From an uncultured Muribaculaceae bacterium (GTDB lineage Bacteria; Bacteroidota; Bacteroidia; Bacteroidales; Muribaculaceae), in the NCBI GenBank assembly GCA_947628305.1, contig CANQZG010000008.1, forward strand, positions 62,001-126,000: a stretch of DNA of 64,000 bases, read 5' to 3'. A program made the translations under genes and the position numbers. Each line of letters opens with the position of its first letter. The first letter of the stretch is position 1. The notes under the pieces are model-generated. The model did not search any database, was not told the DNA's origin, and was given only the letters and a program-made list of their open reading frames with translations. This document shows, piece by piece, positions 27,001 to 33,898 of this stretch.

Positions 27001-29595
27001 CAGAACCTGAGCGAGGCTGTCAAGCTGTTTCGGAATAATCCCGATCTGGCAGTCGTCGGCGCGCCGTTCTCGGGCGTCAGCCGGTTCAACGCCGGGTCGG
27101 TCCGCGAGATGCAGTCCGGCGAGGTTTCCCGTCTGGTCGGACCCGACGGGGAAGACCTCGGGGAAGCCGTTGGCGAGATGCGCTTTATCGTGACGCACTT
27201 GTCGGCGGATAAGAAGTCGAACGTGTATGATCCGTCCTATACGCCCGGGAAAGGACGCAAGGCGGGCGCGCAGATGGGGATGTCCATCACGGCGATGGAT
27301 TGTCCGGCGATCATGCGCGAGTTCTACGGCAGTAACGCCGGGAAGCTGCGCAATTTCCGTGACGTCGTCATCGCGTTCGGCGGCGATATTTCCGAGACGG
27401 GCGAGTTCCGGTCGCAGTATACAGCGCACGCCGGGGAAAAGCGCTCGGTGTTCATGATGCCGGAACTGATGTACACGGAGCGCAACAACGCGTCCGGGTC
27501 GGTGGATAAAGTACTGAACGTCGGCGGGATGAAGCAGGCGTTCGGCAGGATGATCTCGAATCGAGGCGGCTTCATGGAAGTGCCGTTTCAGCTGCATTAC
27601 CCGAACGGTTGTCCGATCGATAAGTTCGTAGAGAATCAGACGATCAATGTCAATTATCAGAAGCTCGAGTGGCAGGTCCAGCGACGCAACAAGGATGGCT
27701 CGATCACGACCTACACGGCGCATCGGCATGAGGATGCGTCTACGGAACGGACGCTCCACGGGCATGATGATTCGTATGTTCTGCCGGTTCTGTCGTCGCA
27801 TTTGCGCGCGGAGCAGGACTTGAATGACGGGACGACCAGCCTGCACAGTTATACGACGTCCTATCTGCAGATCTTTGAAAGCGCTATCCGTTATCAGAGG
27901 GCGAAAGAGCTCGGCGATAAGAAAGAGATGGAACGGTATCAGCAGGCGGCGCAGAGTTCTTACGACAGTCTCTGCCAGAAGCTCGATCAGCGGTGCCTGT
28001 CTTCCAAGAAGAACATGGTGCGTGACGGGATCCTGTCGGCACAGGTGCCGAACTCGGCGACGCTGGTCTGGTGCGAAGACACGTCGCTTCCGCTGGATCG
28101 GATCCGTATGTGCCGCGATAAGATGGAGGTCATGGGTCTGAAGGACGGCGACGGCGTGCTGATGGTGCGCGACCCCGTGCTGTCCGAGAGCGGTATTATG
28201 TGGACGCATGTGGAAGCCGCCGACGATATTCAGGGCGTCGCCGTGAACCCGGCGATCGCGCCGCGGTTCGAAGGGGACTTCGACGGTGATACGGTCGGCA
28301 TTATGGTCCTGCATACGCCTTCGGCACAGAAGGAAGCGGCGCGGAAGTTTTCGCTTGCGGCGGCACTTCTAAATAAGGAATATAAACGCGAGGACGGTAC
28401 GTACGACATCAATCTTGAAACGGGGCTTGACGTCGCATCGGCGCATCATCACATGCCGGAGCTTGCGGAAGCGTATGAAGCGATCCGTCAGAGAGCGAAT
28501 GAGATCGACGCGTCGGATATGTCGCCCGCGGCGAAGCGCACGGCGAATCAGGAACTGGTGGATCAATTGAGCGAGCATTACCGCGCCTGCTATGCGTCGG
28601 CGAGTTGTAAGGAGATCCTTCGCATTGGGTCGCCGCAGCAGGTCATTGAGTCCATGCAGGCGATGGTCGATCACGGTACGAAGGGCAGTCACGGGAAGAT
28701 CCTGAAGTTTGCGAAGTTCTACGGCGTCGATTGTGAGACGGACGCCGACGGGCGCATTCTTCCGGGATCCGTTAAGGATCTCGGGCATACGCGTTCGACG
28801 CGTGAGGATGATATGAACTCGCAGGTCTGTACCGCAACGAAATCCTGCGGCACGGGCATCGCGGGGCGGTATCAGCACAGGGGCACCGAGGCGTTCCGCA
28901 ACTGCGGCGTCGAGGCGGAGATCCTGCATCTGACGCACCCGGTGACGCAGGCGCTTCTGCAGTTGAAGCATGAGGACAAGGACACGGCGTACCGTATGTA
29001 TGATCTGCTGCAGGGTCCCGTGCGGGCGCACTGGCGCGGACGTCTGTTGGAAGAGAAGCCCGACGAGCACGGTAACATGAAGTTCAGCGTCGCGGCTGAC
29101 GGTCGGCAGGCTACGCCGGACGAGTGGAAGCAACAGATGATGAATCTGTACACGAGCAAGCACGGGCTGGGCGTCAAGGTCAATCCCGACGACGTTGAGC
29201 GTGTGGCGGCAGTTATGGCGAAGTACGGAAGCGACGGTCGCGTAGCGGACATCGAGGCGTGTAACAGCAGGTCTATTATGGATCAGATGGCGTACAGCGG
29301 CAGTCGGGACGTCCTGTATGACGCGATGGAGCACGGGCGAAGCCTGTTTGAGGGCGACCAGAGCGCCCGGTATATGCCGAATGCGGTTCGTGCAAATGTC
29401 GACGCTGCGGAGCGCGGGGACAGCGTGAAGAAGATCGCGACTGCGGATACGCAGGAGGCGTTCAAGCCGAAGGTAAAGACGTCGTCTGCGGCGCCGACGG
29501 TGAAGCGCGTCGACACTTCGGCGCTGAAGAGCGAGGATCTGCCGAACAGTTTCGGAGGGTCGGACGGTGCGGAAGCACCGACCTGTCCGCAATAA
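24043..29595 (+). CDS. Single-polypeptide multisubunit-type RNA polymerase (beta and beta' barrels in one chain)
   Basis: The start at ATG 24043 is chosen for the GGGGGAG site 6 nt upstream; the ORF track start at 23881 is the promoter. The product is 1850 aa. The beta-like part has GLNSNDGFIVSS (about residue 926), like GYNFEDAIVIS of RpoB, and GDKISDMHGNKGVIS (about 957), like the double-psi-barrel segment with the two catalytic-site lysines. The beta'-like part has VLMVRDPVLSESG (about 1375) and then FEGDFDGDTVG (about 1410), equivalent to the metal-binding NADFDGD loop with all three Asp. Order is beta then beta'. Fused or single-chain RNAPs are known from YonO (SP-beta) and crAss-like phage. 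No sigma-like or zinc-ribbon region was recognised. Confidence 0.85.
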   Translation: MSVTLRYFNEYVYYRAVTNLGKYRAENGGEPLTTSQARALRTAVGKALEQNSVTVATANKTAMFSALREAFGPDGASAFTDADYTDAVGTFSRFTGIASASGSRDGATTFADPVVPLSPYDPAHALRDAFMRNGSQLLFARRGDIMTDRQTPAEIDPSTVPLQTARGLQTANGHDPWSTRLRLLSSADKSGASMLAPYMSQEEYETASAWMERAGEDDETKFMSLQALRKSAGLLRLMKENGISYEILADDNPGQLRARITGTRTSVRIADTRDNEAYIGRVYDNGIVYRYMTNKPVAQDVRLTEGYTPRNAQECFDLLQYAMGHSVRRWDDSANVGEATDVLSRRQRWTNGEKRFASVRVNQSYHSAQNASYFIGALPSNERYSVLLHADYQRGRELVHFSTPSAAEQYLKDAVSSARDAFAQDVRLDELIAAAAEHKDDEDYAFDFSGDEVVASVQRGYWDILTSKEPLEVYHPGAKYDAYLEGLDESDDDVAEAVSLRDVPTYEGTPEEKVRQHMADNLDYFIGTFEPDAEGLRFDPTRVSQYMSSAYSMFSNERNMIRVLRACDIPAEALRGNHYYTSYVKDNLIKFDPSTALPMCKSESPFVKRTFEKIASTIRESGCELDDEAVLMDAQGIVHYTASRITGRNVTDSKGNPNKKTFEGEIGQVFIPREDGMIETQFAGTDNYLFVPGYEASVVTGASTAGQTLEQRTRLRGYEQILHDEIAHTLRGDLMLTDAEVGSPAVLNSTYRHMYGERHPLDWVEQTTEEGMDDALRNAIIQTEARRVKYDGMFREGSTVNADYRANQYAQPGDIINDNFYSAYDASGRRNMALLSEEGNGYFDKTMTSSGMEQGMTRYLCEGTEVLPDGSMKPSDKGDAVPLMKHDAFRFAEFDPWDRLLMTSMNAIKASSITKPSKVALVTLDGLNSNDGFIVSSAFAEANQIRLPNGLIRPLQKGDKISDMHGNKGVISVVVDPEMDPEEAKEQNLSEAVKLFRNNPDLAVVGAPFSGVSRFNAGSVREMQSGEVSRLVGPDGEDLGEAVGEMRFIVTHLSADKKSNVYDPSYTPGKGRKAGAQMGMSITAMDCPAIMREFYGSNAGKLRNFRDVVIAFGGDISETGEFRSQYTAHAGEKRSVFMMPELMYTERNNASGSVDKVLNVGGMKQAFGRMISNRGGFMEVPFQLHYPNGCPIDKFVENQTINVNYQKLEWQVQRRNKDGSITTYTAHRHEDASTERTLHGHDDSYVLPVLSSHLRAEQDLNDGTTSLHSYTTSYLQIFESAIRYQRAKELGDKKEMERYQQAAQSSYDSLCQKLDQRCLSSKKNMVRDGILSAQVPNSATLVWCEDTSLPLDRIRMCRDKMEVMGLKDGDGVLMVRDPVLSESGIMWTHVEAADDIQGVAVNPAIAPRFEGDFDGDTVGIMVLHTPSAQKEAARKFSLAAALLNKEYKREDGTYDINLETGLDVASAHHHMPELAEAYEAIRQRANEIDASDMSPAAKRTANQELVDQLSEHYRACYASASCKEILRIGSPQQVIESMQAMVDHGTKGSHGKILKFAKFYGVDCETDADGRILPGSVKDLGHTRSTREDDMNSQVCTATKSCGTGIAGRYQHRGTEAFRNCGVEAEILHLTHPVTQALLQLKHEDKDTAYRMYDLLQGPVRAHWRGRLLEEKPDEHGNMKFSVAADGRQATPDEWKQQMMNLYTSKHGLGVKVNPDDVERVAAVMAKYGSDGRVADIEACNSRSIMDQMAYSGSRDVLYDAMEHGRSLFEGDQSARYMPNAVRANVDAAERGDSVKKIATADTQEAFKPKVKTSSAAPTVKRVDTSALKSEDLPNSFGGSDGAEAPTCPQ

Positions 29596-29619
29596 TTTAT
29601 GAAAAGGGGAGTGTTTAGA

Positions 29620-30390
29620 ATGGCATTTTCGGATGTTGATAAGTACTTGATCTCTTCGGCATACGAAGAAGAGGACGAGGCGTACGCGAGGGACCGCGAC
29701 TGGAGGGCGCTCTGCGACCGATACCTCGAACAGCGTCGGAACGGCGTCAAGGACGCCGGACCGAATATCGTCGAGCAATCGCATATCGAGCGCGCTATCG
29801 GCGAAGAGTTTGCCGGATGGTCCGATGAAGGGTCGTCGCTTGACGAGCAGGCGTTTGCGGTGATGGACGTCCGGCAGAGATTGTCCGACGCCGGGTACGA
29901 CCCCGATAAGGTCGTATTTGAGAGATTGCCCGCGCATGTTGGAAAAGATTTTCCCTCTCATGGGACCGTTGCAGATTTGGAACGGGACTTGCGCGAGGAA
30001 GAGGACGCCCATGCGGATATGCTGACGGCGCTGCATGCGGACATGTATGCCCGCCGCGAGGTGATCCCGTTCGGGGCGAAGCTGTCGGTGAAGGGCTATA
30101 CGGAATATGAGAAACAAAAGACACAGGAGCGCATCAACGCGCTGCGGCAATCGTTCGCACCGCCCGCCGGGGTGGATTACAGCAAGCCCGCGGCAAATAT
30201 GCCGCCGAAGGAAGCGCCGAAGGACCCTGTCAGGGATAAGGCTCACGAAGATGTGCAGCACACGTCGGGAAAGCGGTCTCGTATGGTGAACAGCATCGAG
30301 AACGGCGTGTCGGGCGACCCGAGCTATGATTTCGACGAGTGGGTCGAAGAGGATGATGACGACGGCGATTTCGGAGGTGGCAGGCGATGA
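29620..30390 (+). CDS. Hypothetical protein of the RNA polymerase operon
   Basis: The ORF track starts at 29599, but the ATG at 29620 has a good AAAAGGGGAG site, giving 256 aa (MAFSDVDKYLISSAY). Charged, helical, with a final acidic tail (DEWVEEDDDDGDF) followed by GGGRR. No family recognised. It lies 24 nt after the polymerase and overlaps the next gene by four bases, so it may be an accessory subunit. Confidence 0.65.
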   Translation: MAFSDVDKYLISSAYEEEDEAYARDRDWRALCDRYLEQRRNGVKDAGPNIVEQSHIERAIGEEFAGWSDEGSSLDEQAFAVMDVRQRLSDAGYDPDKVVFERLPAHVGKDFPSHGTVADLERDLREEEDAHADMLTALHADMYARREVIPFGAKLSVKGYTEYEKQKTQERINALRQSFAPPAGVDYSKPAANMPPKEAPKDPVRDKAHEDVQHTSGKRSRMVNSIENGVSGDPSYDFDEWVEEDDDDGDFGGGRR

Positions 30391-31760
30391 CGAAGAGGAA
30401 GACGCTTGCGTTTGAGGACGCGTACACCGCCGAAGAGCTGGACGAACAGTACCACGACGTGCAGGATCGTCTGGAGCGCGTGGATGCGGATTACGTGGAG
30501 CACGTGCAGAGGACGGCGCGGCTGAATGAAGCGGATAAACCTCGCCGCGTCAACGCGCTGACGCAATTTTATCACATGCAGCTGATGTATTCGTGCGTGG
30601 CGCCGTTCGCGGAAGGGATCAACGCCGATACGATCACACGCGCGGGCGGGATGTTCCTCGGCGCGTATCTCTGTTCGAAGCAATTTCGCGCACAGGTCAA
30701 GGAATACGGCGCACAGCATGACCGCCGGAAGGCGGAAAAACAGCTGGCAAAGCTGGACGACTGGCAGGCACGCACCGGAAAAGAGCTGTCGCCGTCGAAG
30801 CAGAGGCGCCGGGATAGCTTGATCCGGCAGATCAACGGCGGCAGGATGCCGCTGTCGCCGAAGTCGACGGCGTTGACGCATATCGGGTTCGCAAAGCGAG
30901 CGTATGAGGATATGCGAAAGCCGGACGCGGACATGAAGCAGATCATGGAAGATTATGATTCCGCCGTCGAGTCGCTGTATCGGCAGGCACAGGCGGACGG
31001 CTGCGACCTGCAGGATGTATCGAGGAATTTCCGGATGTCCGTCGCGATGCTTGCGTCAAAGGATCCGTCCGTCAACGCGATGTTCACGGAGACTTGCTAC
31101 GGCGGGTATCGCCCGAAAGTCGAGCAAGAGTACGAGACGACGATGACTAAGGACGGACCCGTGACGACGGAATATGCGACGTTCAACGGCGCGTATATGA
31201 CGCCGACCGGAAAACCGTATACGGGGACGTTCCATTTGCGCCCGCCGCGGTCCGTCGACGACCATGTCAACGCGAGCGTCGATATGATCGCGTCCGATTT
31301 GACGGACGCGGGAGGGAACGGCGCAAGGTTCGCCGACGCGCTTTCGCGGCATTACGACGACGATCGCATGGCGGCTCGCCGACAGGCGTTCAAGGACGAC
31401 TTTCCGAACGGCGCCGAGGCGAAGTTCGAGGAAGCGAAGGCGAAGATCGAAAAGGATATGTTCGGGCATCTCGCGTCGGTATTCGACGTGCATAATCCGG
31501 AGCGGGACGGCAGAGAGCCGTATCCGTGGGAGTCCGAAGCGTTTAATCAGGCATTTCTTGAGCGGCTTCGTCGGAACAATCCGGACTTGGCTGACCGTAT
31601 CTACGGTCCGGACGCGCGGGCGAAGGACGGCGAGGCGCCGAAGAAGCCGAAGGACAATCCGCCGCCGCGTCCTCCACGCCGCAGGTATCGGCTGGAGCTG
31701 TCGGATCAGGACGCGCCGGAGGAACCGTCGCCCGATGACACGGGGCTTGATTTGAATTGA
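30387..31760 (+). CDS. Hypothetical protein of the RNA polymerase operon
   Basis: A 457-aa protein translated from an ATGA overlap. N-terminal coiled region (DEQYHDVQDRLERVDADYVE), a mid part with GMFLGAYLCSKQFRAQVKEY, then residues 225-290 with MTKDGPVTTEYATFNGAYMT, and a C-terminus rich in proline, Arg and Asp (KKPKDNPPPRPPRRRYRLE). No family recognised. Structural rather than enzymatic features are seen. Confidence 0.65.
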   Translation: MTKRKTLAFEDAYTAEELDEQYHDVQDRLERVDADYVEHVQRTARLNEADKPRRVNALTQFYHMQLMYSCVAPFAEGINADTITRAGGMFLGAYLCSKQFRAQVKEYGAQHDRRKAEKQLAKLDDWQARTGKELSPSKQRRRDSLIRQINGGRMPLSPKSTALTHIGFAKRAYEDMRKPDADMKQIMEDYDSAVESLYRQAQADGCDLQDVSRNFRMSVAMLASKDPSVNAMFTETCYGGYRPKVEQEYETTMTKDGPVTTEYATFNGAYMTPTGKPYTGTFHLRPPRSVDDHVNASVDMIASDLTDAGGNGARFADALSRHYDDDRMAARRQAFKDDFPNGAEAKFEEAKAKIEKDMFGHLASVFDVHNPERDGREPYPWESEAFNQAFLERLRRNNPDLADRIYGPDARAKDGEAPKKPKDNPPPRPPRRRYRLELSDQDAPEEPSPDDTGLDLN

Positions 31761-31784
31761 AATTCTTTGAAAGGGGTATCTGAT

Positions 31785-32303
31785 ATGGCAAAAAGGAGTC
31801 GTAAGGATCGGTTCAATAACCGAAAGGACACATGGGACCCGTCGGAGAATAAGGGGCAGATGTCTTTGGCGCTCGGCTCGGACGAGTATGAGGCGTATGT
31901 CGAAGACCAGCGCCGGAATGCGCCGGACAGACCTGACGATAAGGACCATCTCGAAACGGAAGAGCACAACGTAGAGATCCGCGAAGAGATGGAAGCCGAG
32001 ACGGTCCTCGACAGGGACGAAACTACCGCGATGCGGAAGTTCCGCCGTCAGCAGGAGAACCGCGCGATGGCTGCACAGGTGAAGAAGGATGCCGTGCGGG
32101 CGGCGGCGGCTGCGTCGGCGGTCGCCGCGTTGACGCCAGATAAGGCGGATGACGCGCGCGCGGCGGCGTTGCGTAAGAAGGCGTCCCAGATCCGTCTCGA
32201 CCGGGAACCGGTCATTCGCAGCGTCTATGACGACGGGGTGACGAAGCCGGAAGAGATGGACGACGCCTTTGGTAAAGACCTCGATGATTTACTGCCGCAT
32301 TGA
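31785..32303 (+). CDS. Hypothetical charged protein of the RNA polymerase operon
   Basis: A 172-aa protein from ATG 31785 with AAAGGGG upstream (the TTG at 31767 is not used). Highly charged and probably partly disordered; a central Ala-rich helix (VRAAAAASAVAALTP) and acidic C-terminus (KDLDDLLPH). The N-terminus is basic (AKRSRKDRFNNRKD), suitable for nucleic acid contact. No family recognised. Confidence 0.6.
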   Translation: MAKRSRKDRFNNRKDTWDPSENKGQMSLALGSDEYEAYVEDQRRNAPDRPDDKDHLETEEHNVEIREEMEAETVLDRDETTAMRKFRRQQENRAMAAQVKKDAVRAAAAASAVAALTPDKADDARAAALRKKASQIRLDREPVIRSVYDDGVTKPEEMDDAFGKDLDDLLPH

Positions 32304-32326
32304 CGCGGTGAAAGGAGCGATGAAGC

Positions 32327-32674
32327 ATGGAATCTCAAAACAACGGTGCAAAGAGTCTTTCGGCAAAGACCCGCGGCGCGGTCGCGGAAGCGATCAGCGG
32401 TCTGTTTTCGGATATGTTCTCTGCGGAAGACAAAAACTCGCAGTACAATCCTGTCGAAGAGGAGCATGGCATCGGGCATACCGCAAGCAAAGCCGCGGGA
32501 CAAGCTGTCAACACCATGGCACAGACGTCTCAACGGATGTCGATGATGCGGTTCATGCGTCAACAGGGTTCGTCCGCGGGTAAGGGCGGCAAGTCTGTTT
32601 CGACGGAAACCGCCGCGGATTTCGCCGCGACGACCGGCATGGACCTCGACGGCGACGGTTCGCCGGATTTCTGA
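32327..32674 (+). CDS. Hypothetical protein, last gene of the RNA polymerase operon
   Basis: A 115-aa protein, SD AAAGGAG 11 nt upstream. Low-complexity and Met/Gln/Ser-rich, ending in TGMDLDGDGSPDF, an EF-hand-like or dockerin-like DxDGDGxxD loop that could bind calcium or be coincidental. No family recognised. A terminator follows at 32693. Confidence 0.6.
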   Translation: MESQNNGAKSLSAKTRGAVAEAISGLFSDMFSAEDKNSQYNPVEEEHGIGHTASKAAGQAVNTMAQTSQRMSMMRFMRQQGSSAGKGGKSVSTETAADFAATTGMDLDGDGSPDF

Positions 32675-32692
32675 TACGGGACGTACAAGAGA

Positions 32693-32724
32693 GACTTCCG
32701 CGACTTCGCGGGAGTCTTTTTTTC
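32693..32724 (+). terminator. Terminator of the RNA polymerase operon
   Basis: GACTTCCGCG-ACTT-CGCGGGAGTC followed by TTTTTTT. Confidence 0.85.
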
Positions 32725-32745
32725 TTGGAATTTTTTGAAAAGTTA

Positions 32746-32774
32746 TTGATTTTTCAATTTGTTTGTGGTATAAT
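32746..32774 (+). promoter_or_regulatory. Promoter of the second HU-like gene
   Basis: TTGATT - 17 bp (TTTCAATTTGTTTGTGG) - TATAAT, then AGA; common class. The leader also has a stem-loop GCGTATTC / GAATACGC at about 32794-32815. Confidence 0.85.
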
Positions 32775-32840
32775 AGAAAAAAAAAAGCGGAAGCGTATTC
32801 GCATCGGAATACGCCGCAAGGAAAGGGGTAGAGATCTCAC

Positions 32841-33152
32841 GTGGATCAACAGAATCGGGTCACATATTCGCAAATCGTAGCCAAGGTCGCATCGAAGACG
32901 GGCTTTTCGGAAAATGCTGTGCGCGCGATGTCCAAGGCGCTTGTTGAAGAGATCGTCGATCAAACGCTTGCCGGGAATACGGTCACGTGGCACGGTTTCG
33001 GACATTTTTACGTGCTTGAAAATAAAGGACACCCGATCGGGTTTACGACGGAAGGACATAGGGGCGATGTTGCGAATCATTTCGTGTTTAAGTTCTCGGC
33101 GGCGCATTCGATGAACGTCAAGGTGCGCGCCGAAATGGCGAAGCGCGTATGA
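32841..33152 (+). CDS. HU-like DNA-binding protein (second copy)
   Basis: A 103-aa protein with GTG start. It has the HU layout: YSQIVAKVASKTGFSENAVR (helices), VTWHGFGHFYV (core strands) and FVFKFSAAHSMNVKVRAEM (C-terminal part). The DNA arm (ENKGHPIGFTTEGHRGDVAN) is shortened and differs from the copy at 10444, so the two may have different DNA preferences. It overlaps the next small gene by four bases. Confidence 0.75.
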   Translation: MDQQNRVTYSQIVAKVASKTGFSENAVRAMSKALVEEIVDQTLAGNTVTWHGFGHFYVLENKGHPIGFTTEGHRGDVANHFVFKFSAAHSMNVKVRAEMAKRV

Positions 33153-33319
33153 AACCGTCCGGAAAGATCGCCGTGACGCTGTCTGCGCTGATCGCCGCGG
33201 CGGGGTTCGCCGCCGGATTGTATCTGCTGTTATGGCGGCAGACGTTCGCCGGACTACTCGTCGCAGGCGTCGGCTTGTGCGTTTTCGGCGTCGTCGGTCG
33301 TGTGGTAGCACGTCGCTGA
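33149..33319 (+). CDS. Small two-segment membrane protein (56 aa)
   Basis: Too short for the ORF track. ATG overlaps the HU stop (GTATGA). The product begins MKPSGKIAVTLSALIAAAG and has two hydrophobic segments (about 7-28 and 33-50) with a short RQTF turn and a basic end (RVVARR). Typical hairpin membrane protein of unknown role; coupled to the HU gene. Confidence 0.6.
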   Translation: MKPSGKIAVTLSALIAAAGFAAGLYLLLWRQTFAGLLVAGVGLCVFGVVGRVVARR

Positions 33320-33436
33320 CACCGTCAGAGCCTCGCTGTGCGAAAATTCGCGTCGGATTATTTCGGATATAGATTTCGACGAAAAATCGCACAGCGGGCA
33401 TTCTGCGCGGCGAGAGACCGTCACAGTATGTATATG

Positions 33437-33479
33437 AAAAAAAAAAGACCGTCCTCGGTGTGCGAGGGCGGTTCTTTTT
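33437..33479. terminator. Bidirectional terminator between convergent operons
   Basis: GACCGTCCTCG-GTGTG-CGAGGGCGGTTC with a T run on the right (+ strand) and an A run on the left (T run on the minus strand). It separates the plus-strand HU operon from the minus-strand operon ending at 33484. Confidence 0.85.
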
Positions 33480-33483
33480 CGGG

Positions 33484-33798
33484 TCACGCGTGGACGTTCT
33501 GCGTCCGAGGCGCTTTGCGGTTTTCTTCGGCGTTGACGATTTTTGCCGTTTTGCGGCGGACGTGCGGCAGGACGGTCTCAAAGACGATGATCAGGAAACC
33601 GACGAAGAGCATGGACGCGGCGATCAGGACGCATTGGACTAACGCGTGCGTCCATGAGATGGTAAAGCACTCGAGCGCTCCGGCGGTTCCGAGGATCCCG
33701 AAGAAACCGACGAGTTCGGAAAGCCACAGCGTCTTGGTGAAGCACCAGAGGACGGCGTAGCGGAGTACGGCTTTGTTGCCTTTTGTCAGATGTAGCAT
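33484..33798 (-). CDS. Small polytopic membrane protein
   Basis: A 104-aa protein with three hydrophobic stretches (WLSELVGFFGILGTAGALE, LVQCVLIAASMLFVGFLIIVF and a weaker first one), short loops and a basic C-terminus (VRRKTAKIVNAEENRK). No family recognised. Last gene of the MoxR/VWA/ClpA/UvrD operon, 100 nt after UvrD with a stem-loop in the gap. Confidence 0.7.
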   Translation of the reverse strand: MLHLTKGNKAVLRYAVLWCFTKTLWLSELVGFFGILGTAGALECFTISWTHALVQCVLIAASMLFVGFLIIVFETVLPHVRRKTAKIVNAEENRKAPRTQNVHA

Positions 33799-33857
33799 GA
33801 TGTACTTCCTTCCCGTTTTTGTCTATAGGAAGACCCGGGCGCCGGAACGGCGCCGAG

Positions 33858-33889
33858 GCATTACGGCTGGCGTGTGCCAACCGTAATGC
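33858..33889 (-). promoter_or_regulatory. Intercistronic stem-loop between helicase and membrane protein genes
   Basis: GCATTACGG-C-TGGC-GTGT-GCCA-A-CCGTAATGC, a near-perfect 13-bp stem with one internal mismatch and no U-tract. A GGCGCC palindromic stem lies next to it. RNA processing or stabilising element is likely. Confidence 0.6.
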
Positions 33890-33898
33890 TGCCGCGTG

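Noticed and set aside
26773-28314. Minus-strand 513-aa ORF
   Set aside because: Antisense to the RNA polymerase catalytic region, no motif.
28369-30261. Minus-strand 630-aa ORF
   Set aside because: Antisense to the RNA polymerase and next gene, no ribosome site, no recognisable motif.
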